DNA of 64,000 bases from Microvelia longipes (Eukaryota; Arthropoda; Insecta; Hemiptera; Veliidae): assembly GCA_018340805.1 (NCBI GenBank), contig JACMZG010001908.1, positions 12,091,235 through 12,155,234 on the forward strand, written 5' to 3'. The notes under the pieces are model-generated. The model was not told where the DNA came from. It made no database searches and saw only the letters and a program-made list of their open reading frames with translations. Positions 22,599-32,318 of the stretch are shown here, piece after piece. The stretch's first letter is position 1; the number at the start of each line of letters is the position of its first letter. The position numbers and the translations under genes were made by a program.

Positions 22599-23001
22599 GT
22601 TTCTACTGACCTAAGAAAAAAACATCATGGTAAATACCCTATACATTTTTATTACTACTTCTAATATAAGATACCAATTAAATTAAAGAACATAAATAAT
22701 CCAAAAAGTCAGAAGTATTAAAAAATATCCACCGAATTAATAAGTAATTATATAAAGGTTTTAACATAATGCTACATTTTTTAAAATAAAGTCGTTAAAA
22801 ACTGGAAGAAGAGTTAAGTAAAAAAAATATATATAACAAGAAAAAGAAAAAAAAAACAGTAAAAAATTTAAAAAAAAAAAGAACTAAATTGAAAAATATG
22901 CAAGGTCTTTGTGAAGATGTTCTCGGGGTGCCCTGATCTTGTTTTATTGTCATCAAAAGGTCACCGGAGCACCTTGAAAAAAAGTGCCCAGTTTTTTTCA
23001 G

Positions 23002-23085
23002 ACTAAACCAACACACAGAATGACATTCCGCCCAAGCTGTGATCTTTACGAAAACCGTTACTTCAGCAAATCCAAGAGACACTGA
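23002..23085 (+). CDS. Candidate short terminal exon, unrecognised
   Basis: CAGTTTTTTTCAG at 22,989-23,001 is a good 3' splice site. It is followed by 27 codons with GC-richer codon choice (M-T-F-R-P-S-C-D-L-Y-E-N-R-Y-F) and a TGA at 23,083-23,085. The minus strand of the same stretch (22,795-23,082) is also open, for 95 codons, so strand and reality are both uncertain. No family recognised. Confidence 0.15.
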   Translation, partial: TKPTHRMTFRPSCDLYENRYFSKSKRH

Positions 23086-23445
23086 GTTAAAATCTATTCA
23101 ATTCGTTTTGGATTGCAAAATCGTGATGTATGTTTTGTTTCTAAGGTGCAAGGACGGTTTAGTAAGCAATAAGTGGACATTTGTCGAATTTGTTAAACTA
23201 ATTGTTTAAAACAAAATAAACTAAGTCTTTCCACTAATGAGCTCCGATCAGTCAGCTACAAACCTCTAGACAAAACTGTAACCGCTGTCTCCTGACTCTT
23301 TTCTTCGATGCTTGCCGGCACTGATGATGATCTGTTAAGATTAAAAGCTGGCTATGTCAAATATAAATCATTAGTGGAGAGACTCTGTCTTATTTCATTA
23401 CTTGAAACTCCACAACTCATTTTCTTTAATTGTTTGGAGTTAAGA

Positions 23446-23705
23446 CGATACTTTAAATCTTTGATCAATTATCAATAATAAATAGGGATATTCGAAACAA
23501 TTCCATAACGCATAACCTATGGAATATTCAAATCTTTGAATCAACTATCAATAATAAACAGATATATTCGAAACAATTCCATAACAGACAACCTATGGAA
23601 TATTCAAATCTTTGAATCAACTATCAATAATAAACAGAGATATTCGAAACAATTCCATAACAGACAACCTATGGAATATTCAAATCTTTGAGTCAATTAT
23701 CATTT
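23446..23705. repeat. Tandem repeat, ~76-bp unit
   Basis: Slightly over three copies of a unit running 'atattcaaatctttgaatca', 'actatcaataataaacagag', 'atattcgaaacaattccata', 'acagacaacctatgga'. Confidence 0.92.
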
Positions 23706-25002
23706 ATAATACAATAATTTCATTATAATTGATAAGAATAAAAGCATTTCTTAAAAGAACCCCTTATTCAAATCTGCCAAGTATAGTAATCTGTAAGAAA
23801 ACGTTCATAACGAATAATGAAATAAAAGATATTTTTATTCTGAATGGAACTTCAGAATGGAACAGAATTCCTTAATAATTTGTTTTTTTCAATAATGCAA
23901 TCATGTAAAGTTATTGTGATATATACTTATTCTTAAAGTTATTTACCATGAATATTAAGACATTTTTTTTATTATCATAATTTAAACAAAATGTTAATTA
24001 ACATTTCATATATATTTTTTATTCTAATAAAAATGTTTATTCATTTCTTTCCAATATTGTTTAATTACCATAATATTTTATTAAAATCTCAGTATTTTCT
24101 TAGTTAAATGTGTCACAGTTTTATAAAAGTTAATATCAAGTACTTATTACATTATTTCTTACTCATTCACTGTACTTAAGGTTTAAGTTTTTAAGTATTT
24201 TTTATGATTCAATTATAGATTTTATTTTTTTAATTAATAATTCAACATTGATATTGTTTATTCTGTTTGTTCTTTACCGCATATTGTATTTTTTTCATAG
24301 TTTCTTCTTCTTTTATTTAAATTGTATTTAAAATTGTTATTGAGCTCTGCTCGTTACAAAATAAATAAATAAACTTTAATTTATTTACATTTAAAAACGT
24401 CTCAACGAGTAATAATATCCTCTTTACTTTCTTTTAAGAATTATAATTTAAAAAATATTTTTTCCGTAAAAATATATTTTTCATGTCAGTTTTGTATATG
24501 CTACAATAAATAATTATTAATAGTATTATTTCACTATACAATAATTTAAAAGTAAATTCAATAAGTAATGGACTCCAGGTTCGTGTCACTCTATATTTAA
24601 TTAAAAAACAATATATAAACAAAAAAGGATGATTACATTTAGATTACAGTATATATTACATAAATATTTCAATATTCTTGTTATTTATTTCTTTAAAACC
24701 GATATGAAAGACAGGTAAAAAATTAAACTTTTAATTGGATTAATATTTAATCTTGCTAGGAAATCTGATTTTATAATAATTCAGTTTTCTCAGAATAGCA
24801 TAAATTAAAACAATATGTATCGCTGGAAAAACAAATAGTAAAGTGGAAAAGTTTATTTAGAATGGATTAAAATTTTATATGTTTAAGAGTTGAGGCGATG
24901 GGAGGGGGGGAGTTTGAATGATACGGTAATATGGGTTTAATTTTATTATTCTAACGTGAAATGTTAAATTATAACTCTTTTAACTCTTTTGATAGGGGTT
25001 GC
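23706..25002. other. Very AT-rich sequence with no feature
   Basis: No gene supported. A G-run (8 nt) at about 24,903 is the only compositional oddity. Confidence 0.5.
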
Positions 25003-25075
25003 TTTTTACTTTTCCTCGCCATATATTAAAGATACGAGAAAAAGTATTGTGTTAAAAAGTTGCAGAGATGTTGTT
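25003..25075 (+). repeat. D1 head fragment
   Basis: 'ttttacttttcctcgccata' followed by 'gagaaaaagtattgtgttaa' matches the D1 head at 20,085-20,125 and 50,650-50,690. The match ends before the minisatellite that begins near 25,095. Confidence 0.5.
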
Positions 25076-25144
25076 TGATGGTGATAAACAGTCATACAAC
25101 ACAAATGTATTAACAGGTATAACAACTGAAAAAATGTATTAACA

Positions 25145-25461
25145 CATAGAGATATATACTAGAGGGGGCATAGGATATCTTAATACATTGAGAGGCCTGA
25201 AACATTTTTAGTGGGGCTCTCAGGGGCTCTGTGTAACCTCATTAAACCTCCTCTAAGAGGGAATTAAGGTTATAACTAATCAATTGTTTTCGGCTTCCCG
25301 CAGATTGTTTGTGTTGTGATTTGAATTTAAACATTCTTCTATATAATTTACTGTTTTTTGTTCTGTTTATTTGATGAAAATGATAATCGAATGTGGTCAA
25401 GTTACTTTTTCGATGTTTCAAAATTTAACCAATAGGGCCCCTCTAGTAATATATCTCTATG
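25145..25461 (+). mobile_element. M-family MITE, intact reference copy
   Basis: 317 bp with inverted termini CATAGAGATATATACTAGAGG and CCTCTAGTAATATATCTCTATG. It is flanked by direct 8-mers TATTAACA on both sides (25,137-25,144 and 25,462-25,469), though the host is a minisatellite containing that word. No open frame long enough for a transposase exists, so it is non-autonomous. 8-bp duplications fit hAT-like or P-like transposases; the terminal sequence alone does not decide. Confidence 0.88.
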
Positions 25462-25790
25462 TATTAACAGGTATAACAACTGAATCAACAGATATAACAA
25501 CTGAAAACTGTATTAACAGATATAACAATTGCATTAACAGGTTTAACAACTGTATCAACAGGTATAACAACTGAAAACTGTATTAATAGATATAACAATT
25601 GCATTAACAGGTATAACAACTGTATTAAAAGGTATAACAACTGCATTAACTGGTATAACAACTGCATCAACAGGTATAACAACTGTATTAACAGGTATAA
25701 CAACTGTATCAACAGGTATAACAACTGTATTAACAGGTATAACAACTAAAAAACTGTATTAACAGGTATTGCAACTGCATTAATAAACCA
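25462..25790. repeat. Minisatellite, 21-bp unit, host of an M insertion
   Basis: About fifteen copies of 'gtataacaactgtattaaca' + 'g'. Two more partial units lie left of the M copy (25,105-25,144), so M landed inside the array. The period equals seven codons, which keeps an L-L-Y-L-L-I-Q frame open on the minus strand; this is not a gene. Confidence 0.92.
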
Positions 25791-26676
25791 TATGGTCAGA
25801 AATTTCTTAGATTCATCGTAGGAAGGTTATATTCATGCTCAATAACTTAACTTTTCTTTGAAGAGTCTCCTTCTTCTTTCATTATTTTTCACGTAATCAG
25901 GAAGGAAAAATCAACCCTTAATGCTTCTTAGGAGACAAAATTTAAACCGAAGATGCAATCCATTGTTCCTCGTCATGCTCTATTTTATCTTTGTTTACTT
26001 GTCTAACCGATCTTTCTGCTTCTAGTATGTTTCATTTAAAGAGCAAAACTTTCCATTATATTAGCAAACATAAAGTACATTAAAACAAAAATTTTAATAC
26101 AAACAAAATTTTGACAACTGTCATTCGAAAACTGAAACATAACAAAATCCTTCGTCATTTAGATCAATGAATTGTCAAAAACTACAGATCAAACTGTTGC
26201 AACCTTGACTCTTAGATTCGAGCATATACTTAGCATTTACTTAACTATTTTAGTCTATTTAAACTTTCCTACGCCATAGAAATACATCTTAAGTAGAGTT
26301 AAGAATTGACTTAATGAACCCATTATCGATACAATCCCATACCTGCCTTGAACTCAACAATAACCAGACAATCGATTGTCAATCAGAATTCGATTGACCC
26401 AGATTTAATCGAATTAATATGCGTAATATTTGTCTAACATGATAAATGTGGAGCTAGTTAAAATTCAATCTTATGACATCTTAAAAATTAAAAAAAAATA
26501 ATGAAAAGTAATTAAAAATTTGAAAGTAATTAATTATACAACATTAATAAATATATAATATTTTGGAACAATTGGTCCGATATCTTTTAACCGTTAGTCT
26601 TAATCTTAAACGTGGAAATTAACTTATAAATTATTTCTTTAACAAACTACTAACAAAGTAATATTGCTGTATTAAG
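25791..26676. other. AT-rich sequence with no feature
   Basis: No gene or repeat supported. Confidence 0.5.
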
Positions 26677-26860
26677 GGGATGCCGATGTTTTAATGGTAA
26701 GCACGTGTGCTGCCACCTAGAATATCCGGGTTCGATCCCCATCGGATCCTTTAGGATTTTTATGCGACCTTAAGTCAGTTCCGAGAAAGGGCGATGTCGG
26801 GTACTCCGATCTTTGACCCAGAATGAACCTTGATTAAGTTAGGCAAAATGTAGAACCCTC
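26677..26860 (+). mobile_element. tRNA-Gly-like SINE or tRNA pseudogene
   Basis: 26,677-26,749 resembles tRNA-Gly(GCC): a D-arm TAATGGTAAGCAC, an anticodon region CTGCCAC and a T-arm with box B GGGTTCGATCCCC. The ends GGATGCCGATG and CATCGGATCC pair with one bulge. The anticodon stem is disrupted. About 110 bp of related-looking body follows ('gcgaccttaagtcagttccg', 'agaaagggcgatgtcgggta'), favouring a SINE over a single-copy tRNA gene. Only one copy is visible in this window. Confidence 0.6.
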
Positions 26861-26901
26861 AATACTACATATTTATTGCCGATATATATGTTTTGTGGTG
26901 T

Positions 26902-27056
26902 ATCTTTTGCCTTATGGTTCCAAGAACATGAAATCATAGGCCCGTATTCAAAGACATTTTCCTAACATTCTCCTTAAGAAGCAAGGAGAATGTTAGGAAA
27001 ATGTCTTTGAATACGGGCCTATGATTTCATGTTCTTGGAACCATAAGACAAAAGAT
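26902..27056. repeat. Near-perfect 74-bp-arm hairpin
   Basis: 26,902-26,975 is the reverse complement of 26,983-27,056 at 73 of 74 positions; the loop is AAGAAGC. Arms include 'ggttccaagaacatgaaatc' and 'aggcccgtattcaaagac'. The words GGCCCGTATTC and TTTGAATACGGGCC look like transposon termini set back to back. Transcribed from either strand it would make a long double-stranded hairpin. No protein content. Confidence 0.95.
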
Positions 27057-27201
27057 TTCTATTTAAAGCTTTACAAAATTAAATTGTCACAGATATTCTA
27101 TAGATTAGAAGCAACATTTCTACACTAGGACTTAGAATTTAGAAGACTGTTTCAAATTTAAGGGACTTAGCAAGAAGGGCCTATCGGTGTAGCCTACTAG
27201 C

Positions 27202-27254
27202 GAGGTGATTTATCACCTCTCTCTAATGACTATCACTACTGATAGTCATTAGAG
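27202..27254. repeat. Two consecutive small hairpins
   Basis: 27,202-27,219: arms GAGGTGAT/ATCACCTC around TT. 27,221-27,254: 15-bp perfect arms CTCTAATGACTATCA and complement around CTAC. They lie one base apart. Confidence 0.85.
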
Positions 27255-28100
27255 TTTAGTAGTCATTATTACTGGTAGTATCAACAAAAACCCAAATAAT
27301 GGTTTCAGCAAAATAAATACAACAAGCCAATATAGAAAAGGATATTTTACACCTGTGGATATTTTCCCTGAACTGTTCCATCATTTGATTTTAGTTATCA
27401 TAAATAATTCGACATACTATCATGTTAAGATACACACAGCCCTTTACTCAAAACTAAAAAAAACTTTTAAAAAATCCCAATTGTAATCAACCTCGACTAC
27501 ATAATTCTTCTTTTTAAAATTTCGCTAAAATCTGAAACTTTAAAATATGAAAAATTTTGCAAGTTTTTGTCTTTTAATAAATATTTCGTGACGGGGTTAA
27601 GTGGGTATTACAGCCCCCCTGTCAGTCCAATCCGTTCAAGCAGTCGGGAAACAACTTCACAATTAAGTGATATTCGTAACACCAGAAACCTTTTCATTAA
27701 AATCCATTTACTGTCCCTTAAACTTAACAGAAAAATTGTAAAACTGACACTAACTTGAAAACCTAGAAAAAAATTTCTAAAGTGGGAGCTACTTTACGGA
27801 AAAGTAAAAACATTAAAATAATTCAGGCACTGTAAATTCTTAATGGGTAATCCATGTTCTCTTAACCCTTCTAGTTTCATTCTTCTCCCTCTAATAGTCT
27901 TCCTTCTCCCTCTAATTCCAAGTTTTTTTGATTTTTTTTTCTACTTTAAATTTTGTTTTTTGACACAAATTTTAGTCTTTTTATTATTTTTCCCTTTGTT
28001 ATTTTTTTTTCATCCATAATTCTTTTTGCTAAAGCTTTTTATTTTTTTATAACAAGAAATCGTTTTTTATGCACCAAGGGAGTAAAGAATGCAATTATTT
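27255..28100. other. AT-rich sequence with a W scrap
   Basis: 27,366-27,432 ('ctgaactgttccatcatttg', then 'attcgacatactatcatgtt') is a diverged piece of the W repeat. Otherwise there is no feature. A short frame at 27,567-27,758 (+) is unsupported. Confidence 0.45.
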
Positions 28101-28225
28101 CCCTGAGCAGCTAGTTGGTTCCTAAGGCGTAAGGCGAGGGAACCAAAACATTTAACTTCCGAGGCGAAGCCGAGGAATTTATGTGTTTAACTCCCGAGGC
28201 AAAGGGGCCGAGGGAGGTAATTGCA
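28101..28225. repeat. Cluster of three hairpins with shared apex
   Basis: 28,115-28,146: arms TTGGTTCC/GGAACCAA around TAAGGCGTAAGGCGAG. About 28,153-28,180: arms TAACTTCC and partner around GAGGCGAAGCCGAG. 28,187-28,220: arms TTAACTCCC/GGGAGGTAA (one mismatch) around GAGGCAAAGGGGCCGA. The arms are unrelated to each other and to those at 10.6 kb, yet the apex stays in one class. The outer words GCAATTA (28,091) and TAATTGC (28,218) also pair. Confidence 0.8.
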
Positions 28226-28624
28226 AGGTGAAAAATAGCATTTTACTCCCAAGGTGCAAACAAGATTTTATCTCCAGACGTTGACGTAAATTAACTATTG
28301 TTTTATTCTTATTTTTATACGGTTTGTTGTATTTTATTCTATTTTTTTGGCCAGACGCCATAATAAATTTTGGGGGTGCTACCCCTAAAATAATTAAAAA
28401 AAATATTGCTCAACAACTTCTCTTGACTTGAAACAGATTTTGAGCAAATAATTCTTTTTGGTCGGGTCCCCCTTATAAATTTTGGGGTGCCGCCCCCGGG
28501 AAAGTGTTACATAAATTTATCGGTCCCCTGAATAAATTACCACTCCCCTAAAAAATGGATATAATTGGCTCTAACCCCAATAATAGGAAACACTTTTTAT
28601 TTCCATGGGAGAAATAAAATTTTC
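28226..28624. other. Sequence with GGGGTGC-type hairpins
   Basis: Near 28,364-28,390 'attttgggggtgctacccctaaaat' folds on GGGG/CCCC, and near 28,478-28,500 'attttggggtgccgccccc' does the same. Both centre on GTGC(T/C)(A/G)C, a second apex class. No gene supported. Confidence 0.5.
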
Positions 28625-28860
28625 ACTTTACACCTGATTATACATAATGGTAAATTTAGTACGAAAAATATTAATATCCTGAACTTTCTTTCAACCAAAA
28701 ATATTATAATTTGAATATTAATATAAAATTTAATACACCTGATAATACATTATAGTAAATTAACAAAATTCAGTAAGAACAATATGTATTCCGAACTTTC
28801 TTTTCATTAAAAATATAGTAATATAAACATTAATATAAAATTGAATACACTTGAATATAC
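28625..28860. repeat. Tandem duplication, ~117 bp
   Basis: Two diverged copies sharing 'acacctgattatacataatg', 'gaactttctttcaaccaaaa', 'atattaatataaaatt' blocks. Confidence 0.75.
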
Positions 28861-29619
28861 TGGAAAATTATCTAAATTTATTAAGATCTATTAAGATTTA
28901 TTTAAAAGTATCTTGTAATATATTAAATTTACAACAAGTAATTTCTGTAATCTTTATGTATTCATTAAATTATCTATTCTGTTTGTTTTACTTGTGTGCC
29001 AAAAATGCAATAAGTGCGTGGGACTCAGACACAAAATCACATTAGCATCACACCTCTAATCTTAACAATTAGTTCCATACAGCGTCGAGTTTGAGACCGT
29101 TCACTTCATAAATGACATAACATATACAGCAATATATAAGAACAAATAAAAAAACTGCTAAGTTTTAGAGATTAAGAAATTAAAATAAAATTAATTCTTT
29201 GATTATTTGATTCTTTTTGAAATTGAATTAAAAAATATAAGTAACATAAGAAACGTATATTTTGTTGTTTTTTGACGAAAATTAGTAATTAAATCGACTG
29301 CTGTCAAAAGTTAATCGTGGACATATATAAACCTAATTTATTTTACAGTAAGTTTACTATAATATTTATACAAGCGAATTTTGTGAGTGCTTATATGGAG
29401 CAAAGTTGTGAAAAATATTTCTAAGCTCTTAAATGTCACGTGACCTTAATGAAGTAAAATTAATTTCACACACATGTGCGAGTGTAGCACGCACTAAGAA
29501 ATGAGATTGTAAAGAATCAATATGTCTGACATGTGTCACGCAAAGTTAATTAGTCCCTCTTGATATTTAGTTCTTTAAAGATTTTGAAGAATGATTTTAA
29601 GTAAATCATTCTTTTAATT
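28861..29619. other. AT-rich sequence with no feature
   Basis: No gene or repeat supported. Confidence 0.5.
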
Positions 29620-30423
29620 AGGTTATTTTAAGTAACCAATGTTTGTTTAAAACAACACATCTAATTATTTTTTTGGATTCAGTTTAAAGTACCAAATGCT
29701 TGTTTAAAAATTATTCTTTGAATATTTTTAATTCAGTTTGAAGTACCTAATGCTCGTTTAAAAATCATTCTTCTAATTGATTTACAAAATCAGTTTGAAG
29801 TACCTAATGCTTCAATATAATTGTGCGAGACACACCTAGGAAATGTAACAAGCAAAATGCAATGCTACATCTGGGAACTGTTCCATCATTCGACATTCGT
29901 CATCATTGATGACTCGACATAATGTCATGTCCCACTCTGTTTCGTTACGTCTAACTCATCAGGGCGCCGACAGAGCCTGAACTCACTCTGACCTTCAATT
30001 AATTCCGAAGAATATAATGTGAAGTACTTACCAGAGACGAGCGGTGCTCTCTTACCGCCATCATGCATGGCAAGCAAAACATATATCATTTGATACTACC
30101 GAGTTTTGGAAAACATGAATAGTTGACACAATATAATTGTGCGGGACACACCTAGGAAATGTAACAAGCAAAATGTAATGCTACATCTGGGAACTGTTCC
30201 ATCATGTTTTGCAAAACTCGGTAGTATCAAATGATATACCTAATGCTTGTTTAAAAATCATTCTTCTAATTGGTTTTTAAAATCAGTTTGAAGTACATAA
30301 TGCTTGTTTCAAAATTATTCTTTGAATATTTTGGATTAAACTTGAAGTACCTAATGCTTGTTTAAAAGTTATTCTTCTAATTGATTTTTAAAATCACTTT
30401 GAAGTACCTAATGCTTGTTTGAC
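29620..30423. repeat. Minisatellite, ~57-bp unit, split by W
   Basis: Units are built on 'gaagtacctaatgcttgttt' with two alternating fillers ('cttctaattgatttttaaaa' and 'ctttgaatattttggattaa'). The array runs from about 29,620 to 29,812, then resumes at 30,237-30,423 after a 424-bp insertion. Confidence 0.88.
29813..30236. mobile_element. W repeat composite with inverted end
   Basis: Flanked by the 12-mer TACCTAATGCTT at 29,801-29,812 and 30,237-30,248, though the array itself contains this word. Inside, one W unit lacking its left end (29,813 to ~30,082) is followed head to tail by a second unit that stops after 'ctgttccatcat'. The insertion then closes with a 26-bp exact inverted copy of the unit start (30,083-30,108 against 30,212-30,237, core TTTGATACTACCGAG). 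The 'tataattgtgcg...cctaggaaatgtaacaagc' block appears twice. No protein is encoded. Confidence 0.8.
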
Positions 30424-30528
30424 TAGACTACTTTAAAAAAAAGAGTATGTTAAAAATTCCAGCAAAATTTAAAGGTTTTCTTTAAAGCGTGTAATTTAGT
30501 ATGAGAAAAAAACGTCTCCATGTTAATC

Positions 30529-30725
30529 TAAAGTTAAGGAGCATCGAGCGAGGTCAGTACCTGGAAGGGTGACCGCTGGTAATAAAACCATTATATTTAC
30601 TATATGAGGACCAGCGAAACAAGTATTTTTGCGGTATAAATTTAGCGACTAGTTTTTTTTTAGTAAGAGCGAAGCGAGTAGGAAGTATAGAGAAAAAGCT
30701 CTAAGGTACCACGCACCCGACTTTT
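30529..30725 (+). repeat. D1 repeat, 3' end with 5S-like cassette
   Basis: 'CTAAAGTTAAGGAGCATCGA', 'GCGAGGTCAGTACCTGG' and 'AAGGGTGACCGCTGG' follow 5S rRNA positions ~43-98. Then come AAGAGCGAAGCGAGTAGG and the D1 terminus 'TAAGGTACCACGCACCCGAC'. This is the best-preserved box C region among the D1 copies. Confidence 0.75.
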
Positions 30726-32204
30726 TAATTTATTTATAATATGATTTTTGTGCACCACATAATAAATAAAAGTCTTAAAGCCAAACATCCATTGGTTTAT
30801 TCGGTAAATAATGTGGTCTAAACCGTGAAAAATTATTTTTAGGTAAAACGCAAAACATTTCCAACATATCTTTCGTAGTAGATAAGGAAAAATAATAATA
30901 AAGACATAAAAAAATTTGATCAACATAAAAATTGTATTTTATTATGTCTAAAAAAGAAGCTCTTATACTTCCTTGGAGCATCTCTTTAGCGACAGATAAC
31001 ATAAATTTAAAGTCATAAAATGTCACCTCATCCAGACATAATCTTTAAAATTATTATTTTTGTGAATATATTAGGAGTAGGTGTTAAAGATAAAGCATCA
31101 CGACTGTTGTATCAAGGTCTAATCTTGAATTTCCTGTTGTTAAAATCCTGAAATAATTTCGAGTCACTTGTTTCTAGATTGTTGTTCTACAAAAATCAAC
31201 AAAAAAAGGCGGGAATCCACCATATTGAGTTGCTGTTCAGGGCATCAGCATGCAATTTCGGTGACGTTTTTGCATAAAATACCAGCTCAGGTTTAACCTT
31301 TAGGACCTAATAGAGCCGTGATTTAAAAACTACATTCACAGTTAAAAATTTTATTACATAGGAAACAATTTTTTTTAATCTACTATGTAACATATTTTGA
31401 AAACAAATATTTGATAAAAAAAATACATTGCTTAAATTTTGCCAAAAATTACACAAAGTTTGATAATTATTATCTTAGAAGTAAAGACATTTTAGACTTA
31501 ACCAATTTAGCCTGTTTGAAGCAAATTCCATTAAAGCAATGCTATGAATTCTTTTAAAAAATACAAAGAATCAATTAATAAAAATGTAACAAAGTTAAAA
31601 GAGTAATAAATATCACTTAGACGACATTTTTAGCTCTAATGATAAAGTTTTAAGTCCCTGTATTAAGTCATGAGTTTATGTCAGGTTTCAGTTAAATGTA
31701 TACAACTTAGCGAGTACTTAATACTTGATTCTCTAGACATAAGTAATCTTTAAGAAAGTATACATGTCCATCGATAATTTTGAAATTAGATGACTCCTAC
31801 AATATTTATTTTTAAATCCATAATTCATTTCATCAATTAATATTATACTTCATTCTTAAAAAGTAAATTTAAAAGTGAAAAAATAAACGTTAGGAAATTT
31901 AAGATTTAAAAGGAAAAACCATTAATAAGTTATAGACGTGAATTAGCTCTTGAATTTGAGAGAATTAAATATTTTATTCGATAGTGAACCTCTAAAACGT
32001 TTAAAGAAATTTAAAAGTATAAAGAAGGAAAATATCTGAATTCAATAGACTAAAAATTCGCTACAAGAGCTTTATTTTAAGTAGTTTTATTCAGACTTGT
32101 AATCAAATTATATTAAACATAAATTCAGTCCTATGTTTTATTAGATTAATGAACATGCATCACAATAAAGTTGGAAACACTAACAGTAATTTTGCAAGGG
32201 TGTC
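30726..32204. other. AT-rich sequence with no gene
   Basis: Minus frames at 30,660-31,026 overlap each other and D1 and lack splice or domain support. Nothing else seen. Confidence 0.5.
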
Positions 32205-32318
32205 TGCATGGTAATAGTAGAATAAATATTACGGTAATGTAGTCAGTACTGTAATAATAGCATACATATTACGGTAATGTAGTCTGTACCGTAATAACAG
32301 CATAAATACTAGTAATGC

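Noticed and set aside
26677..26749. Functional tRNA-Gly gene
   Set aside because: The T-arm is good but the anticodon stem does not pair, the acceptor stem has a bulge, and SINE-like body sequence follows.
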